From an uncultured Prevotella sp. (GTDB taxonomy: Bacteria; Bacteroidota; Bacteroidia; Bacteroidales; Bacteroidaceae): a stretch of 14,852 nucleotides of DNA. Both the position numbers and the translations under genes were made by a program. The notes beneath the pieces were generated by a model that worked only from the letters and a program-made list of their open reading frames with translations, did not search any database and was not told where the DNA came from. Below are positions 4,493-11,276 of this stretch, one piece after another (within the stretch, counting starts at the first letter, position 1; each line of letters begins with the position of its first letter). Location: positions 1-14,852 of the forward strand of contig CATXJC010000045.1 in assembly GCA_958369755.1 (NCBI GenBank), read 5' to 3'.

Positions 4493-5809
4493 TCAGAAAG
4501 CGATTTGCTTTCCCTTTTCTATGAACTCTGCATTCACGATGTCGATATCCTTCCACATCGCCATATCCGACTCCAATGCGGCCAGGCTTGAGATATCCTC
4601 GCCATAACCGAAGAGGCGCTCTATCATCACACCATAGGTAAGATGCTCTATCTTCTCTATCGGATGAAGAACCACCGATTCCTCAAAACTGCTTTTCTTA
4701 CCATTCCGGATTTCTACCAGCAAACGGGCACGTAACAACTCCTTAACCGACTGGTTGACAATCTGTTGAGGTATCTTCGTTAAATCATGAATTTCTTTCG
4801 GAGTATACGCCTGTTCGCCCTGATTGAACCGACGACATACCAGATGCATCACCACCCCACAGACCTTGATGCGCTGCACCAGTTTCAGATGGTCGTACTG
4901 CAAATCACCATCATAATAATGGATGTTCTGGTTGGTATGGCAAAGCAAGGCGCCAAACACTACGATAGCCCACGAAATCTGAAGCCATAACAGGAAAAGC
5001 GGAATGGCTGCCAGCGAACCGTAGATGACATTGTAGCTGGACAGAAAAACCTGCAGATAGATATATCCATACTGAAGTGCCGTCATGCAGACACCCGCCA
5101 GGAACGATGGAACCAGGGTACTGCGAACCCGGATATAGGTATTCGGGATGACATAATAGCAGAACACGAAGAACAGGAACATCGGAACAAAAGCCGCCAG
5201 ATGAAGGATGAACGAAGGAATGGTATCACCGATATCCGCTATCCTGTCTACATTATCCACCATATTCACCGTCCATACATTGATGCACGAAGCAAAGAGA
5301 ATCAGCAGTCCCAGACCAAACAGAATGGTAGGATATTCGGTAACAATCTGCTTCCACGAACGCTCGCCCGTATGCCAGATGTCATCGAAGGTAAGCTCTA
5401 TCTTCTGCATCAGCGAAACGATGGTATAGAGAAACATCACGATACCCGTACCGATGATGTAGTTGCTCTGCGTATTCTCGATATAATTGTGAACGAAGTT
5501 AACGATGGTCTGCGCTACAACGGGCTGTGCCTCGAAGGTGGTAGAGAGCCAGGATTCGAGCAGAGAGGCATAGCCGAAACCACGGGCTATGACAAACATC
5601 ATTGCCATGAAAGGTATCAGAGCCATGAAGGAGGCAAAAGTCAAGGCAGCCACATCCCTGGCCCACATATCCTTGAGATAGAAGATGCGACCGGCAAGCA
5701 TACCCATCTTGATCCAAGACTTGAGTCTGCCCCGAAAGTCTTTGATATTAGAAGAATTGAACTCTCTGATATCTTCGTAAAAACCTAGTATTCTGTTTAT
5801 TACCCCCAT
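4493..5809 (-). CDS. YihY/BrkB-family inner membrane protein with C-terminal extension
   Basis: A 438-aa protein. Residues 35-295 carry six or so hydrophobic segments and the family's hallmark sequence near the end of the membrane part (SSYNVIYGSLAAIPLFLLWL, 257-276). Members were once called ribonuclease BN, which is wrong; they are membrane proteins of uncertain function. E. coli YihY is about 290 aa, so this one is about 150 aa longer. The extension contains a segment like a winged helix-turn-helix (AYTPKEIHDLTKIPQQIVNQ, about 334-353, then SVKELLRARLLVEI), followed by an acidic tail. I infer a cytoplasmic regulatory or nucleic-acid-binding domain. The gene follows uxaC on the same strand after a 105-nt gap that holds a hairpin; no clear promoter is visible. 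Confidence 0.85.
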   Translation of the reverse strand: MGVINRILGFYEDIREFNSSNIKDFRGRLKSWIKMGMLAGRIFYLKDMWARDVAALTFASFMALIPFMAMMFVIARGFGYASLLESWLSTTFEAQPVVAQTIVNFVHNYIENTQSNYIIGTGIVMFLYTIVSLMQKIELTFDDIWHTGERSWKQIVTEYPTILFGLGLLILFASCINVWTVNMVDNVDRIADIGDTIPSFILHLAAFVPMFLFFVFCYYVIPNTYIRVRSTLVPSFLAGVCMTALQYGYIYLQVFLSSYNVIYGSLAAIPLFLLWLQISWAIVVFGALLCHTNQNIHYYDGDLQYDHLKLVQRIKVCGVVMHLVCRRFNQGEQAYTPKEIHDLTKIPQQIVNQSVKELLRARLLVEIRNGKKSSFEESVVLHPIEKIEHLTYGVMIERLFGYGEDISSLAALESDMAMWKDIDIVNAEFIEKGKQIAF

Positions 5810-5841
5810 AAGTTTAAAGTATTGGTTTCACGATAAAACAT

Positions 5842-5884
5842 CAAATCCCTCCACAACACCACCGGGATGCCGTGAAGGGATTTG
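5842..5884 (-). terminator. Hairpin downstream of uxaC, possible weak terminator
   Basis: CAAATCCCT (5842-5850) pairs over 9 bp with AGGGATTTG (5876-5884) around a 25-nt loop. It lies 30 nt past the uxaC stop. The T tract after it is short, so it may only partly stop transcription or may protect the uxaC message end. Confidence 0.45.
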
Positions 5885-5914
5885 TCTTAGTATAAATTGC
5901 TTCTGTTCTATGGA

Positions 5915-7318
5915 TTAATAGAACTTGAAGTAGTTGCGAGCATTGTTGTAAGAGATATCCTCTACCATGCGAGAGAGGCTCTCCATGTCGTTAGGAAGCA
6001 AGCCCTTCTCTACATCATTGCCGAGGAGGTTGCAGAGCAAACGACGGAAGTACTCGTGACGTGGGTAGCTGAGGAATGAACGTGAGTCGGTCAACATACC
6101 TACGAAACGGCTCAGGAGACCCAATACAGAGAGTGCGTTCATCTGGCGGGTCATACCATCGAGCTGATCGTTGAACCACCAGCCAGAACCAAACTGAATC
6201 TTACCTGGGCAAGAACCATCCTGGAAGTTACCGAGCATGGTAGCGATTACCTCGTTGGCGCATGGGTTCAATGTATAGAGGATAGTACGTGTAAGCTTAC
6301 CCTCCATGTTGAGCTCATTGAGGAAGCTGCTCATAGCCTTGGCTGTAGTGAACTCACCGATAGAATCGAAACCGGTATCAGCACCGAGCTTGTTGTACAT
6401 CAGTGTATTGTTGTCGCGTATAGCACCATAGTGGTACTGCTGTGTCCAGTCGGCAGCGTGATCCATCTCAGCGCAAACCTTGAGGAATGCATGCTTGTAC
6501 TGACGGATTTCGAGAGCAGAAAGCTGCTGGCCACGCATAGCCTTGGCAAAGATAGTCTCAATCTGAGAATCTGTGTATGGCTCATCGTAGAACTCCTCGA
6601 TACCATGGTCGCTCAACTTACAGCCGTTCTCAGTAAAGAAGTCGTGACGCTTCTGCAAAGCATCAACCATATCCTGGAATGTAACGAGGTTAACACCTGC
6701 TACCTCACCGAGCTTGTTCATATAGTCAGCGAAATCTGGCTTCTCGATGTTCATAGCCTTGTCAGGACGCCAAGCAGGAATCATCTTGATTTCGAAACCG
6801 CTCTCACGTGTCTGCTTGTGGTAACGCAGGTCATCGATTGGGTCGTCTGTTGTACAAACGCACTCTACATTATAATGACGCATCAAGCCACGAGCGCTGA
6901 ACTCAGGCAACTGCAACTTCTCGTTACACTCATCGTAGATTTCACGGGCTGTCTTAGGGCTGAGCTGCTTATCGATACCGAAAGCAGTCTTGAGCTCCAG
7001 ATGAGTCCAGTGATAGAGAGGGTTACGGAAAGTATAAGGCACTGTTTCAGCCCACTTCTCGAACTTCTCCCAGTCGCTGGTATCAGTACCTGTGCAGAAG
7101 CGCTCATCTACACCATTGGTACGCATAGCACGCCACTTGTAGTGGTCGCCGCCGAGCCAAAGTTCTGTAATACTCTTAAACTTGTGATCATTGGCTACCA
7201 TCTCAGGGATGAGGTGGCAGTGATAATCGATAATTGGCATTTTAGCCGCATGATTGTGGAAAAGATCCTGTGCAGTCTTAGTGTCGAGCAGGAAGTTTTC
7301 ATCCATAAATTGCTTCAT
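5915..7318 (-). CDS. uxaC: Uronate isomerase (glucuronate/galacturonate isomerase)
   Basis: A 467-aa protein, close to the 470 aa of E. coli UxaC. It converts D-glucuronate to D-fructuronate and D-galacturonate to D-tagaturonate, the first cytoplasmic step in using pectin- and glycan-derived uronic acids. It is a TIM-barrel of the amidohydrolase superfamily; the metal-binding HxH is visible near the N-terminus (IIDYHCHLIPEM, H33 and H35). Other family segments are TDDPIDDLRYH, GSGWWFNDQLDGMTRQM and the late SRSFLSYPRHEYFRR. The start follows the -7 box TACCTTTG at 7378-7371 by about 50 nt. No other uronate-pathway gene (uxaA, uxaB, uxuA, uxuB, kdgK) is in the window. The upstream AraC regulator is its likely controller. 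Confidence 0.95.
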   Translation of the reverse strand: MKQFMDENFLLDTKTAQDLFHNHAAKMPIIDYHCHLIPEMVANDHKFKSITELWLGGDHYKWRAMRTNGVDERFCTGTDTSDWEKFEKWAETVPYTFRNPLYHWTHLELKTAFGIDKQLSPKTAREIYDECNEKLQLPEFSARGLMRHYNVECVCTTDDPIDDLRYHKQTRESGFEIKMIPAWRPDKAMNIEKPDFADYMNKLGEVAGVNLVTFQDMVDALQKRHDFFTENGCKLSDHGIEEFYDEPYTDSQIETIFAKAMRGQQLSALEIRQYKHAFLKVCAEMDHAADWTQQYHYGAIRDNNTLMYNKLGADTGFDSIGEFTTAKAMSSFLNELNMEGKLTRTILYTLNPCANEVIATMLGNFQDGSCPGKIQFGSGWWFNDQLDGMTRQMNALSVLGLLSRFVGMLTDSRSFLSYPRHEYFRRLLCNLLGNDVEKGLLPNDMESLSRMVEDISYNNARNYFKFY

Positions 7319-7370
7319 AATTCGTTATCGTAGTTTTTAAATGTTTATTTATTCACTATGAATTGTAGCG

Positions 7371-7378
7371 CAAAGGTA
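7371..7378 (-). promoter_or_regulatory. -7 element of the uxaC promoter
   Basis: TACCTTTG on the - strand (7378 to 7371) is a perfect TAnnTTTG, with a leader of about 45 nt. The usual -33 position has no clean TTTG, which fits a promoter needing an activator. The inverted repeat at 7401-7440 lies directly upstream. Confidence 0.6.
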
Positions 7379-7400
7379 CAACAAATATCGGAAAAAAGAA

Positions 7401-7440
7401 TCGTTTAAGCGAAATATTTTTGATAATTTCACTTAAACGA
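7401..7440 (-). promoter_or_regulatory. 40-bp inverted repeat between araC-type gene and uxaC promoter
   Basis: TCGTTTAAG (7401-7409) pairs with CTTAAACGA (7432-7440). After one mismatch, GAAAT (7411-7415) pairs with ATTTC (7426-7430), leaving a 10-nt A+T loop. On the - strand it begins 14 nt after the regulator's stop and is followed by a T-rich run, so it can be a Rho-independent terminator for the regulator gene. It also ends 22 nt upstream of the uxaC -7 box, the right place for an activator or repressor site. Both roles are possible. Confidence 0.6.
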
Positions 7441-7454
7441 TTACGTTGGCTGTA

Positions 7455-8342
7455 TTATACAATGATTCTTGTCTTATGATAGCTTTCACGGAACTCGCTT
7501 GGCGAGCATCCTTTCTTTTTCTTGAAGATGCGGTTGAAGTTGCTGAGATTGTTGAATCCGCAATCAAAACCTATCTCGCTGATACTCTTGGCGGTATCTA
7601 CCAGCATGCGGGCAGCATACCCCAGCCGCAGGTCGATGATATACTCAGAGATATTTCTGCCGGTATGGAGCTTGAAGAAACGGCTGAACGCACTGCTGCT
7701 CATGCCTGCCAGCGATGCAAGCTCCGGCAGACGGAGTTCATCCATATAGTTCTTGGAGATGAAATTCTTCACCTTCAGGATGCGCCGGCTATCGTCTTCT
7801 ACCGTTACCTTGGCATAACTGCTTGAAGCCAGGGTGCGGGCATTTTCGCAGCGTGACAGTTCGTAGAGAATGGTCAGGAACTGCTGTACGGCATAGAAAC
7901 CGTCTTTTACGGAACTTAAAGTATCGAGCATTCCGTATACCTTCATGATTGCCTGCATCGGGAATGAGAGTCCCTTCTTCGCTTCCTGCATCATACGGGT
8001 AATGCTGGCGTAGGGATTTCTTCCGAAGAGCGTTTCATCACTCATGGAGAAATCAAACTGGACGGTAATCTCACGGATGTCATCGCTGTGGCATTCGTTC
8101 TGCTCCCATACATGCTCCAGATCGGGCGATGTGATGAGACAGAGATCATAGTCGCCTATCACCTCCTGCGAATCTCCAACGATTCTTCTTACTCCCTTTG
8201 CATTCTCTACAAAGTTCAACTCGTACACCGAATGGTTATGGATAGGATAAGTAAACTCCTTCTTATGCCTGTCTGCAATATAGAGCACATCCTTACCCAT
8301 CAGCGGTGTTATCTCGTGTATGATTCTTCTATCTTCTGCCAT
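7455..8342 (-). CDS. AraC-family transcriptional regulator
   Basis: A 295-aa one-component regulator. The N-terminal half is a cupin-like sensor (IHNHSVYELNFVENAKGVRR, about 34-53, then the GDYDLCLITSPDLEHVWEQ segment). The C-terminal 100 residues are the double helix-turn-helix: HTH1 around 206-225 (LPELASLAGMSSSAFSRFFK) and HTH2 around 254-277, carrying the family signature (IGFDCGFNNLSNFNRIFK). The cupin domain suggests a small ligand such as a sugar acid, but the ligand cannot be read. It lies immediately upstream of uxaC on the same strand, which makes it the best candidate for uxaC control. The 31-nt gap from dapA means it may also be read from the dapA promoter; no separate TAnnTTTG is obvious in that gap. 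Confidence 0.9.
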   Translation of the reverse strand: MAEDRRIIHEITPLMGKDVLYIADRHKKEFTYPIHNHSVYELNFVENAKGVRRIVGDSQEVIGDYDLCLITSPDLEHVWEQNECHSDDIREITVQFDFSMSDETLFGRNPYASITRMMQEAKKGLSFPMQAIMKVYGMLDTLSSVKDGFYAVQQFLTILYELSRCENARTLASSSYAKVTVEDDSRRILKVKNFISKNYMDELRLPELASLAGMSSSAFSRFFKLHTGRNISEYIIDLRLGYAARMLVDTAKSISEIGFDCGFNNLSNFNRIFKKKKGCSPSEFRESYHKTRIIV

Positions 8343-8373
8343 GGTACTAAATGATTAATAACTAATCACTATT

Positions 8374-9261
8374 TTAGATATTCAAAGTCTTCAGAATGTC
8401 GCTCATCTTCTGCTTGGTTGCGATACGGGTAGGAACCAGAGGCAGACGGAGCTCGTTCTCGATGAAGCCCATATCATTGAGGAGCGCCTTTACACCGGCA
8501 GGGTTACCGTCAACAAAGAGCAGACTGTAGAGCTCGGTGAAAGAATGATGAATCTTACGGGCTGGCTCATATTCGCCACGGAACTCGAGACGGATCATAC
8601 GGCTGAAAGCCTTAGGCAGGGCATTGCCGATAACAGAGATAACGCCGGCAGCACCACTGGCAATCATTGAGAAGGTAAGCGCATCATCACCGCTGATAAC
8701 ATCAAAATTATCAGGCTTGTTCTTGATAATTTCATCTACCTGCTCCAGGCTGCCACTAGCCTCCTTCACGGCTACCACATTAGGGAAGTCGCGGGCGATA
8801 CGGCAGGTTGTTTCAGGCTTCATGTTGATACCGGTTCTGCCAGGAACATTGTAAAGCACGATAGGCAGCGGACTAACCTGGGCGATGGCCTTGAAGTGCT
8901 GATAGAGACCTTCCTGAGAAGGTTTGTTGTAGTAAGGACAGATACTGAGGATGCCATCGATGCCACTCCAGTCGGTGTTCTTGATTTCTTCAACGACAGC
9001 AGCAGTATTATTACCGCCACAATATTTCAATATCTTGATGCGACCCTTGTTCACGTCTTTCACCAATTCTGTGATTTTATCTTTCTCTTCCTGTGTAAGA
9101 CATGGAGCCTCACCAGTTGTGGCAAGGATGCAAAGGAAGTCTGCACCATTGTCAATTTGAAACTCTACCAATCGCTTGAGCGACTGATAATCAACCGAGC
9201 CATCGGTGTTGAAAGGAGTAATAAGGGCAACACCTAAACCCTTGAATATGTTCTGTGCCAT
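8374..9261 (-). CDS. dapA: 4-hydroxy-tetrahydrodipicolinate synthase
   Basis: A 295-aa class I aldolase that condenses pyruvate with aspartate semialdehyde, the first committed step to diaminopimelate and lysine. The active site can be placed: Schiff-base K166 (VVAVKEASG), Y137 (YNVPGRTG), T48-T49 (ATTGE), Y111 (CPYYNKPSQ) and R142, corresponding to E. coli K161, Y133, T44-T45, Y107 and R138. GTG-type N-terminal motif GVALITPFN is present. Length is normal (292 aa in E. coli). Because it lies near uxaC, a 2-keto-3-deoxygluconate aldolase of the same superfamily was considered, but the YNVPGRTG segment and R142 favour DapA. It has its own near-perfect promoter and is divergent from truA. Confidence 0.93.
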   Translation of the reverse strand: MAQNIFKGLGVALITPFNTDGSVDYQSLKRLVEFQIDNGADFLCILATTGEAPCLTQEEKDKITELVKDVNKGRIKILKYCGGNNTAAVVEEIKNTDWSGIDGILSICPYYNKPSQEGLYQHFKAIAQVSPLPIVLYNVPGRTGINMKPETTCRIARDFPNVVAVKEASGSLEQVDEIIKNKPDNFDVISGDDALTFSMIASGAAGVISVIGNALPKAFSRMIRLEFRGEYEPARKIHHSFTELYSLLFVDGNPAGVKALLNDMGFIENELRLPLVPTRIATKQKMSDILKTLNI

Positions 9262-9285
9262 AATCTATAATATCAAAAACGTTGG

Positions 9286-9316
9286 CAAAAGTACACAATT
9301 ATTGTCAATTTGCAAA
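9286..9316 (-). promoter_or_regulatory. Consensus promoter of dapA
   Basis: On the - strand, TTTG (9316-9313), exactly 19 nt, then TACTTTTG (9293-9286). This is the complete Bacteroidetes consensus with ideal spacing. The dapA ATG is 25 nt downstream of the -7 box. Confidence 0.8.
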
Positions 9317-9397
9317 ATAAAATTGAACTTTTCTTTCAAGATTGTACCATTTTTGAAAAAAATCTGTATTATTATACCATATTTCACGTTTTTTTAG

Positions 9398-9405
9398 TAA
9401 CTTTG
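9398..9405 (+). promoter_or_regulatory. -7 element of truA
   Basis: TAACTTTG matches TAnnTTTG. The leader to the ATG at 9485 is about 75 nt, A-rich, and holds repeated short motifs (CAAAG and AGTTCA forms). No clear -33 TTTG is seen. Confidence 0.55.
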
Positions 9406-9484
9406 CACCCGAATTAAGCAAAGAACGTAGAACAAATCAAAGCTCAAAGTTCATAGCAAAAAACAAAAAAGTTCAAAGATCATC

Positions 9485-10228
9485 ATGAGATATTTCATAT
9501 TCTTCGGTTACGACGGCACCAACTACCACGGCTGGCAGATTCAGCCCAATGCCAATTCGGTGCAGCAGGAGTTGCAGCGCGCCCTCTCCATACTTCTGAG
9601 AAAGGAAATGGAGGTGGTGGGAGCAGGAAGGACCGATACCGGCGTACATGCCCGACACATGGCAGCCCACTTCGATACCGACAGCATCCCGATGGAACCC
9701 GACCAGCTGGTATACCGCCTGAACCGCATCCTGCCCCGCGATATCGGCGTATACGAAGTAAGGGAGGTAGCCCCGGAGATGCATGCCCGCTTCTCTGCCA
9801 TCTCGCGCACATACCATTATTATATACATACGCAGAAAGATCCGTTTGAGCGCCATTATTCACTGCAGATGAACTATCCCCTGAATTTCGAGAAGATGAA
9901 CGAGGCGGCTCAGCATTTTCTGCATCATGAAGACTATGCAGCGTTCTGCAAGGCGGGTGGCGACAACAAGACTACTATCTGCCATGTAACAGCCGCCAGA
10001 TGGATACAGACCTCTCCTACCACCTGGTATTTTGAGATTACCGCCAACCGTTTCCTGAGAAACATGGTGAGAGCCGTAGTGGGTACGCTCATCGATGTAG
10101 GCAGAGAAAAGATTACGATGGAACAGTTTCTCGATATCCTGCACAACGGAAGCCGCAGCGATGCAGGCGAAAGCATGCCGGGTAACGCATTGTTCCTGGA
10201 AGAGGTAGGGTATGATTTCAAAGATTAA
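9485..10228 (+). CDS. truA: tRNA pseudouridine(38-40) synthase
   Basis: A 247-aa enzyme that converts uridines 38-40 in the anticodon arm of many tRNAs to pseudouridine. The catalytic aspartate is D51 in VGAGRTDTGVHA (45-56), matching E. coli D60. The stacking tyrosine is probably Y110 in SRTYHYYI. The C-terminal region has the conserved RFLRNMVRAVVGTLIDVG block (189-206). Residues 1-20 (MRYFIFFGYDGTNYHGWQIQ) are a standard TruA start, with the ATG about 80 nt after a TAnnTTTG box. Length is normal. It is followed after 74 nt by an EamA-type transporter on the same strand. Confidence 0.95.
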   Translation: MRYFIFFGYDGTNYHGWQIQPNANSVQQELQRALSILLRKEMEVVGAGRTDTGVHARHMAAHFDTDSIPMEPDQLVYRLNRILPRDIGVYEVREVAPEMHARFSAISRTYHYYIHTQKDPFERHYSLQMNYPLNFEKMNEAAQHFLHHEDYAAFCKAGGDNKTTICHVTAARWIQTSPTTWYFEITANRFLRNMVRAVVGTLIDVGREKITMEQFLDILHNGSRSDAGESMPGNALFLEEVGYDFKD

Positions 10229-10257
10229 ATGATTAGAAACACAAGGGCGCGAGCCTC

Positions 10258-10298
10258 ATTCAACATTCAACATTCAACATTTAACATTTAACATTCAT
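10258..10298 (+). repeat. Heptanucleotide tandem repeat before the EamA gene
   Basis: Five full 7-nt units and a partial: ATTCAAC three times (10258-10278), ATTTAAC twice (10279-10292), then ATTCAT (10293-10298). It fills the leader right up to the EamA start at 10303. Because the unit is 7 nt and lies just before the start codon, slippage would change spacing but not the reading frame. Confidence 0.85.
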
Positions 10299-10302
10299 AA
10301 AA

Positions 10303-11220
10303 ATGTGGTTAGTATTAGCATTTCTCTCAGCAGCGCTGCTGGGATTTTATGATGCCTTCAAGAAGAAGGCGCTTTCAGGTAACGCAGTGATTCCCGTGCT
10401 CTTTCTGAACACGCTCTTCTCATCGCTCATCTTCCTGCCGTTCATCGTGATGAGCTATACAGGAAATTCGCTGGATGGAACGATGTTTCATGTAGCAGAA
10501 GGCGGATGGGAAGTTCACAAGTACATCGTGCTCAAGAGTTTCATCGTATTGAGCAGCTGGATCTTCGGTTATTTCGGCATGAAACACCTGCCGCTCACCA
10601 TCGTGGGACCTATCAACGCCACCCGACCGGTAATGACACTCGTGGGTGCCCTGCTGGTTTATGGTGAGGTACTGAATCTCTACCAGTGGATTGGTGTCAT
10701 CCTTGCCATCATCTCCTTTGCCATGCTTTCGCGCAGCGGCAAGAAAGAGGGTATCGACTTCAAGCATAACAAATGGATTTACTTCATCGTGCTGGCTGCC
10801 GTTCTCGGTGCAATAAGCGGTCTCTACGACAAGTATCTGATGGCTCCGCCAGAGAATGGTGGTGTAGGATTAGACAGAATGATTGTGCAGAGCTGGTACA
10901 ACATCTACCAGTGTTTCCTCATGGGAGCCATGCTGCTGATGATATGGTGGCCTACCAAGAAGAATTCTACCCCATTCCACTGGCACTGGAGTATCATCTT
11001 CATCAGTATCTTCCTTTCGGCAGCCGACTTCGTTTATTTCTACGCTCTGAGTCTGCCTGGCGCCATGATCAGTATCGTGAGCATGATTCGCCGCGGTTCG
11101 GTTATCGTCAGCTTCCTCTTCGGTGCAGCCATCTTCCATGAGAAGAATCTCAAGGCGAAGTTCATTGATCTGCTCCTGGTATTACTCGGAATGCTCTTCC
11201 TCTACTTCGGAACGAAGTAA
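10303..11220 (+). CDS. EamA/DMT-superfamily transporter
   Basis: A 305-aa membrane protein with about ten hydrophobic segments arranged as two similar halves (about 1-145 and 155-305), the pattern of drug/metabolite transporters. Family features are the N-terminal small-residue helix (LAFLSAALLGFYDAFKKKAL), the motif before the fifth helix of the first half (PINATRPVMTLVGALLVYGE, 103-122), and its counterpart in the second half (SIVSMIRRGSVIVSFLFGAA, 257-276, then FHEK). Substrate is unknown; the family exports amino acids, nucleotide precursors and other metabolites. It probably shares the truA transcript, as no separate TAnnTTTG is visible in the 74-nt gap. It ends at a strong bidirectional hairpin. 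Confidence 0.85.
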   Translation: MWLVLAFLSAALLGFYDAFKKKALSGNAVIPVLFLNTLFSSLIFLPFIVMSYTGNSLDGTMFHVAEGGWEVHKYIVLKSFIVLSSWIFGYFGMKHLPLTIVGPINATRPVMTLVGALLVYGEVLNLYQWIGVILAIISFAMLSRSGKKEGIDFKHNKWIYFIVLAAVLGAISGLYDKYLMAPPENGGVGLDRMIVQSWYNIYQCFLMGAMLLMIWWPTKKNSTPFHWHWSIIFISIFLSAADFVYFYALSLPGAMISIVSMIRRGSVIVSFLFGAAIFHEKNLKAKFIDLLLVLLGMLFLYFGTK

Positions 11221-11229
11221 TGATTAGAT

Positions 11230-11270
11230 AAAAAAAGTCTTGCAAGCATATAGCCTGCAAGACTTTTTTT
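11230..11270. terminator. Bidirectional terminator between convergent EamA and M13 genes
   Basis: AAAAAAAGTCTTGCA (11230-11244) pairs perfectly over 15 bp with TGCAAGACTTTTTTT (11256-11270), with an 11-nt loop. It sits 9 nt from the EamA stop and 6 nt from the M13 stop. Confidence 0.92.
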
Positions 11271-11276
11271 ATGTTT

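Noticed and set aside
4493..5809. Ribonuclease BN function for the YihY-type protein
   Set aside because: That name came from an old misassignment; the protein is a membrane protein without nuclease motifs.
6431..7333. 300-codon open frame opposite uxaC
   Set aside because: The - strand encodes a full-length UxaC with its metal-binding HxH; the opposite frame is a shadow of its codon bias.
8374..9261. 2-keto-3-deoxygluconate aldolase or sialic acid lyase instead of DapA
   Set aside because: Proximity to uxaC suggested it, but YNVPGRTG, R142 and the T48-T49/Y111/Y137 set fit DapA.
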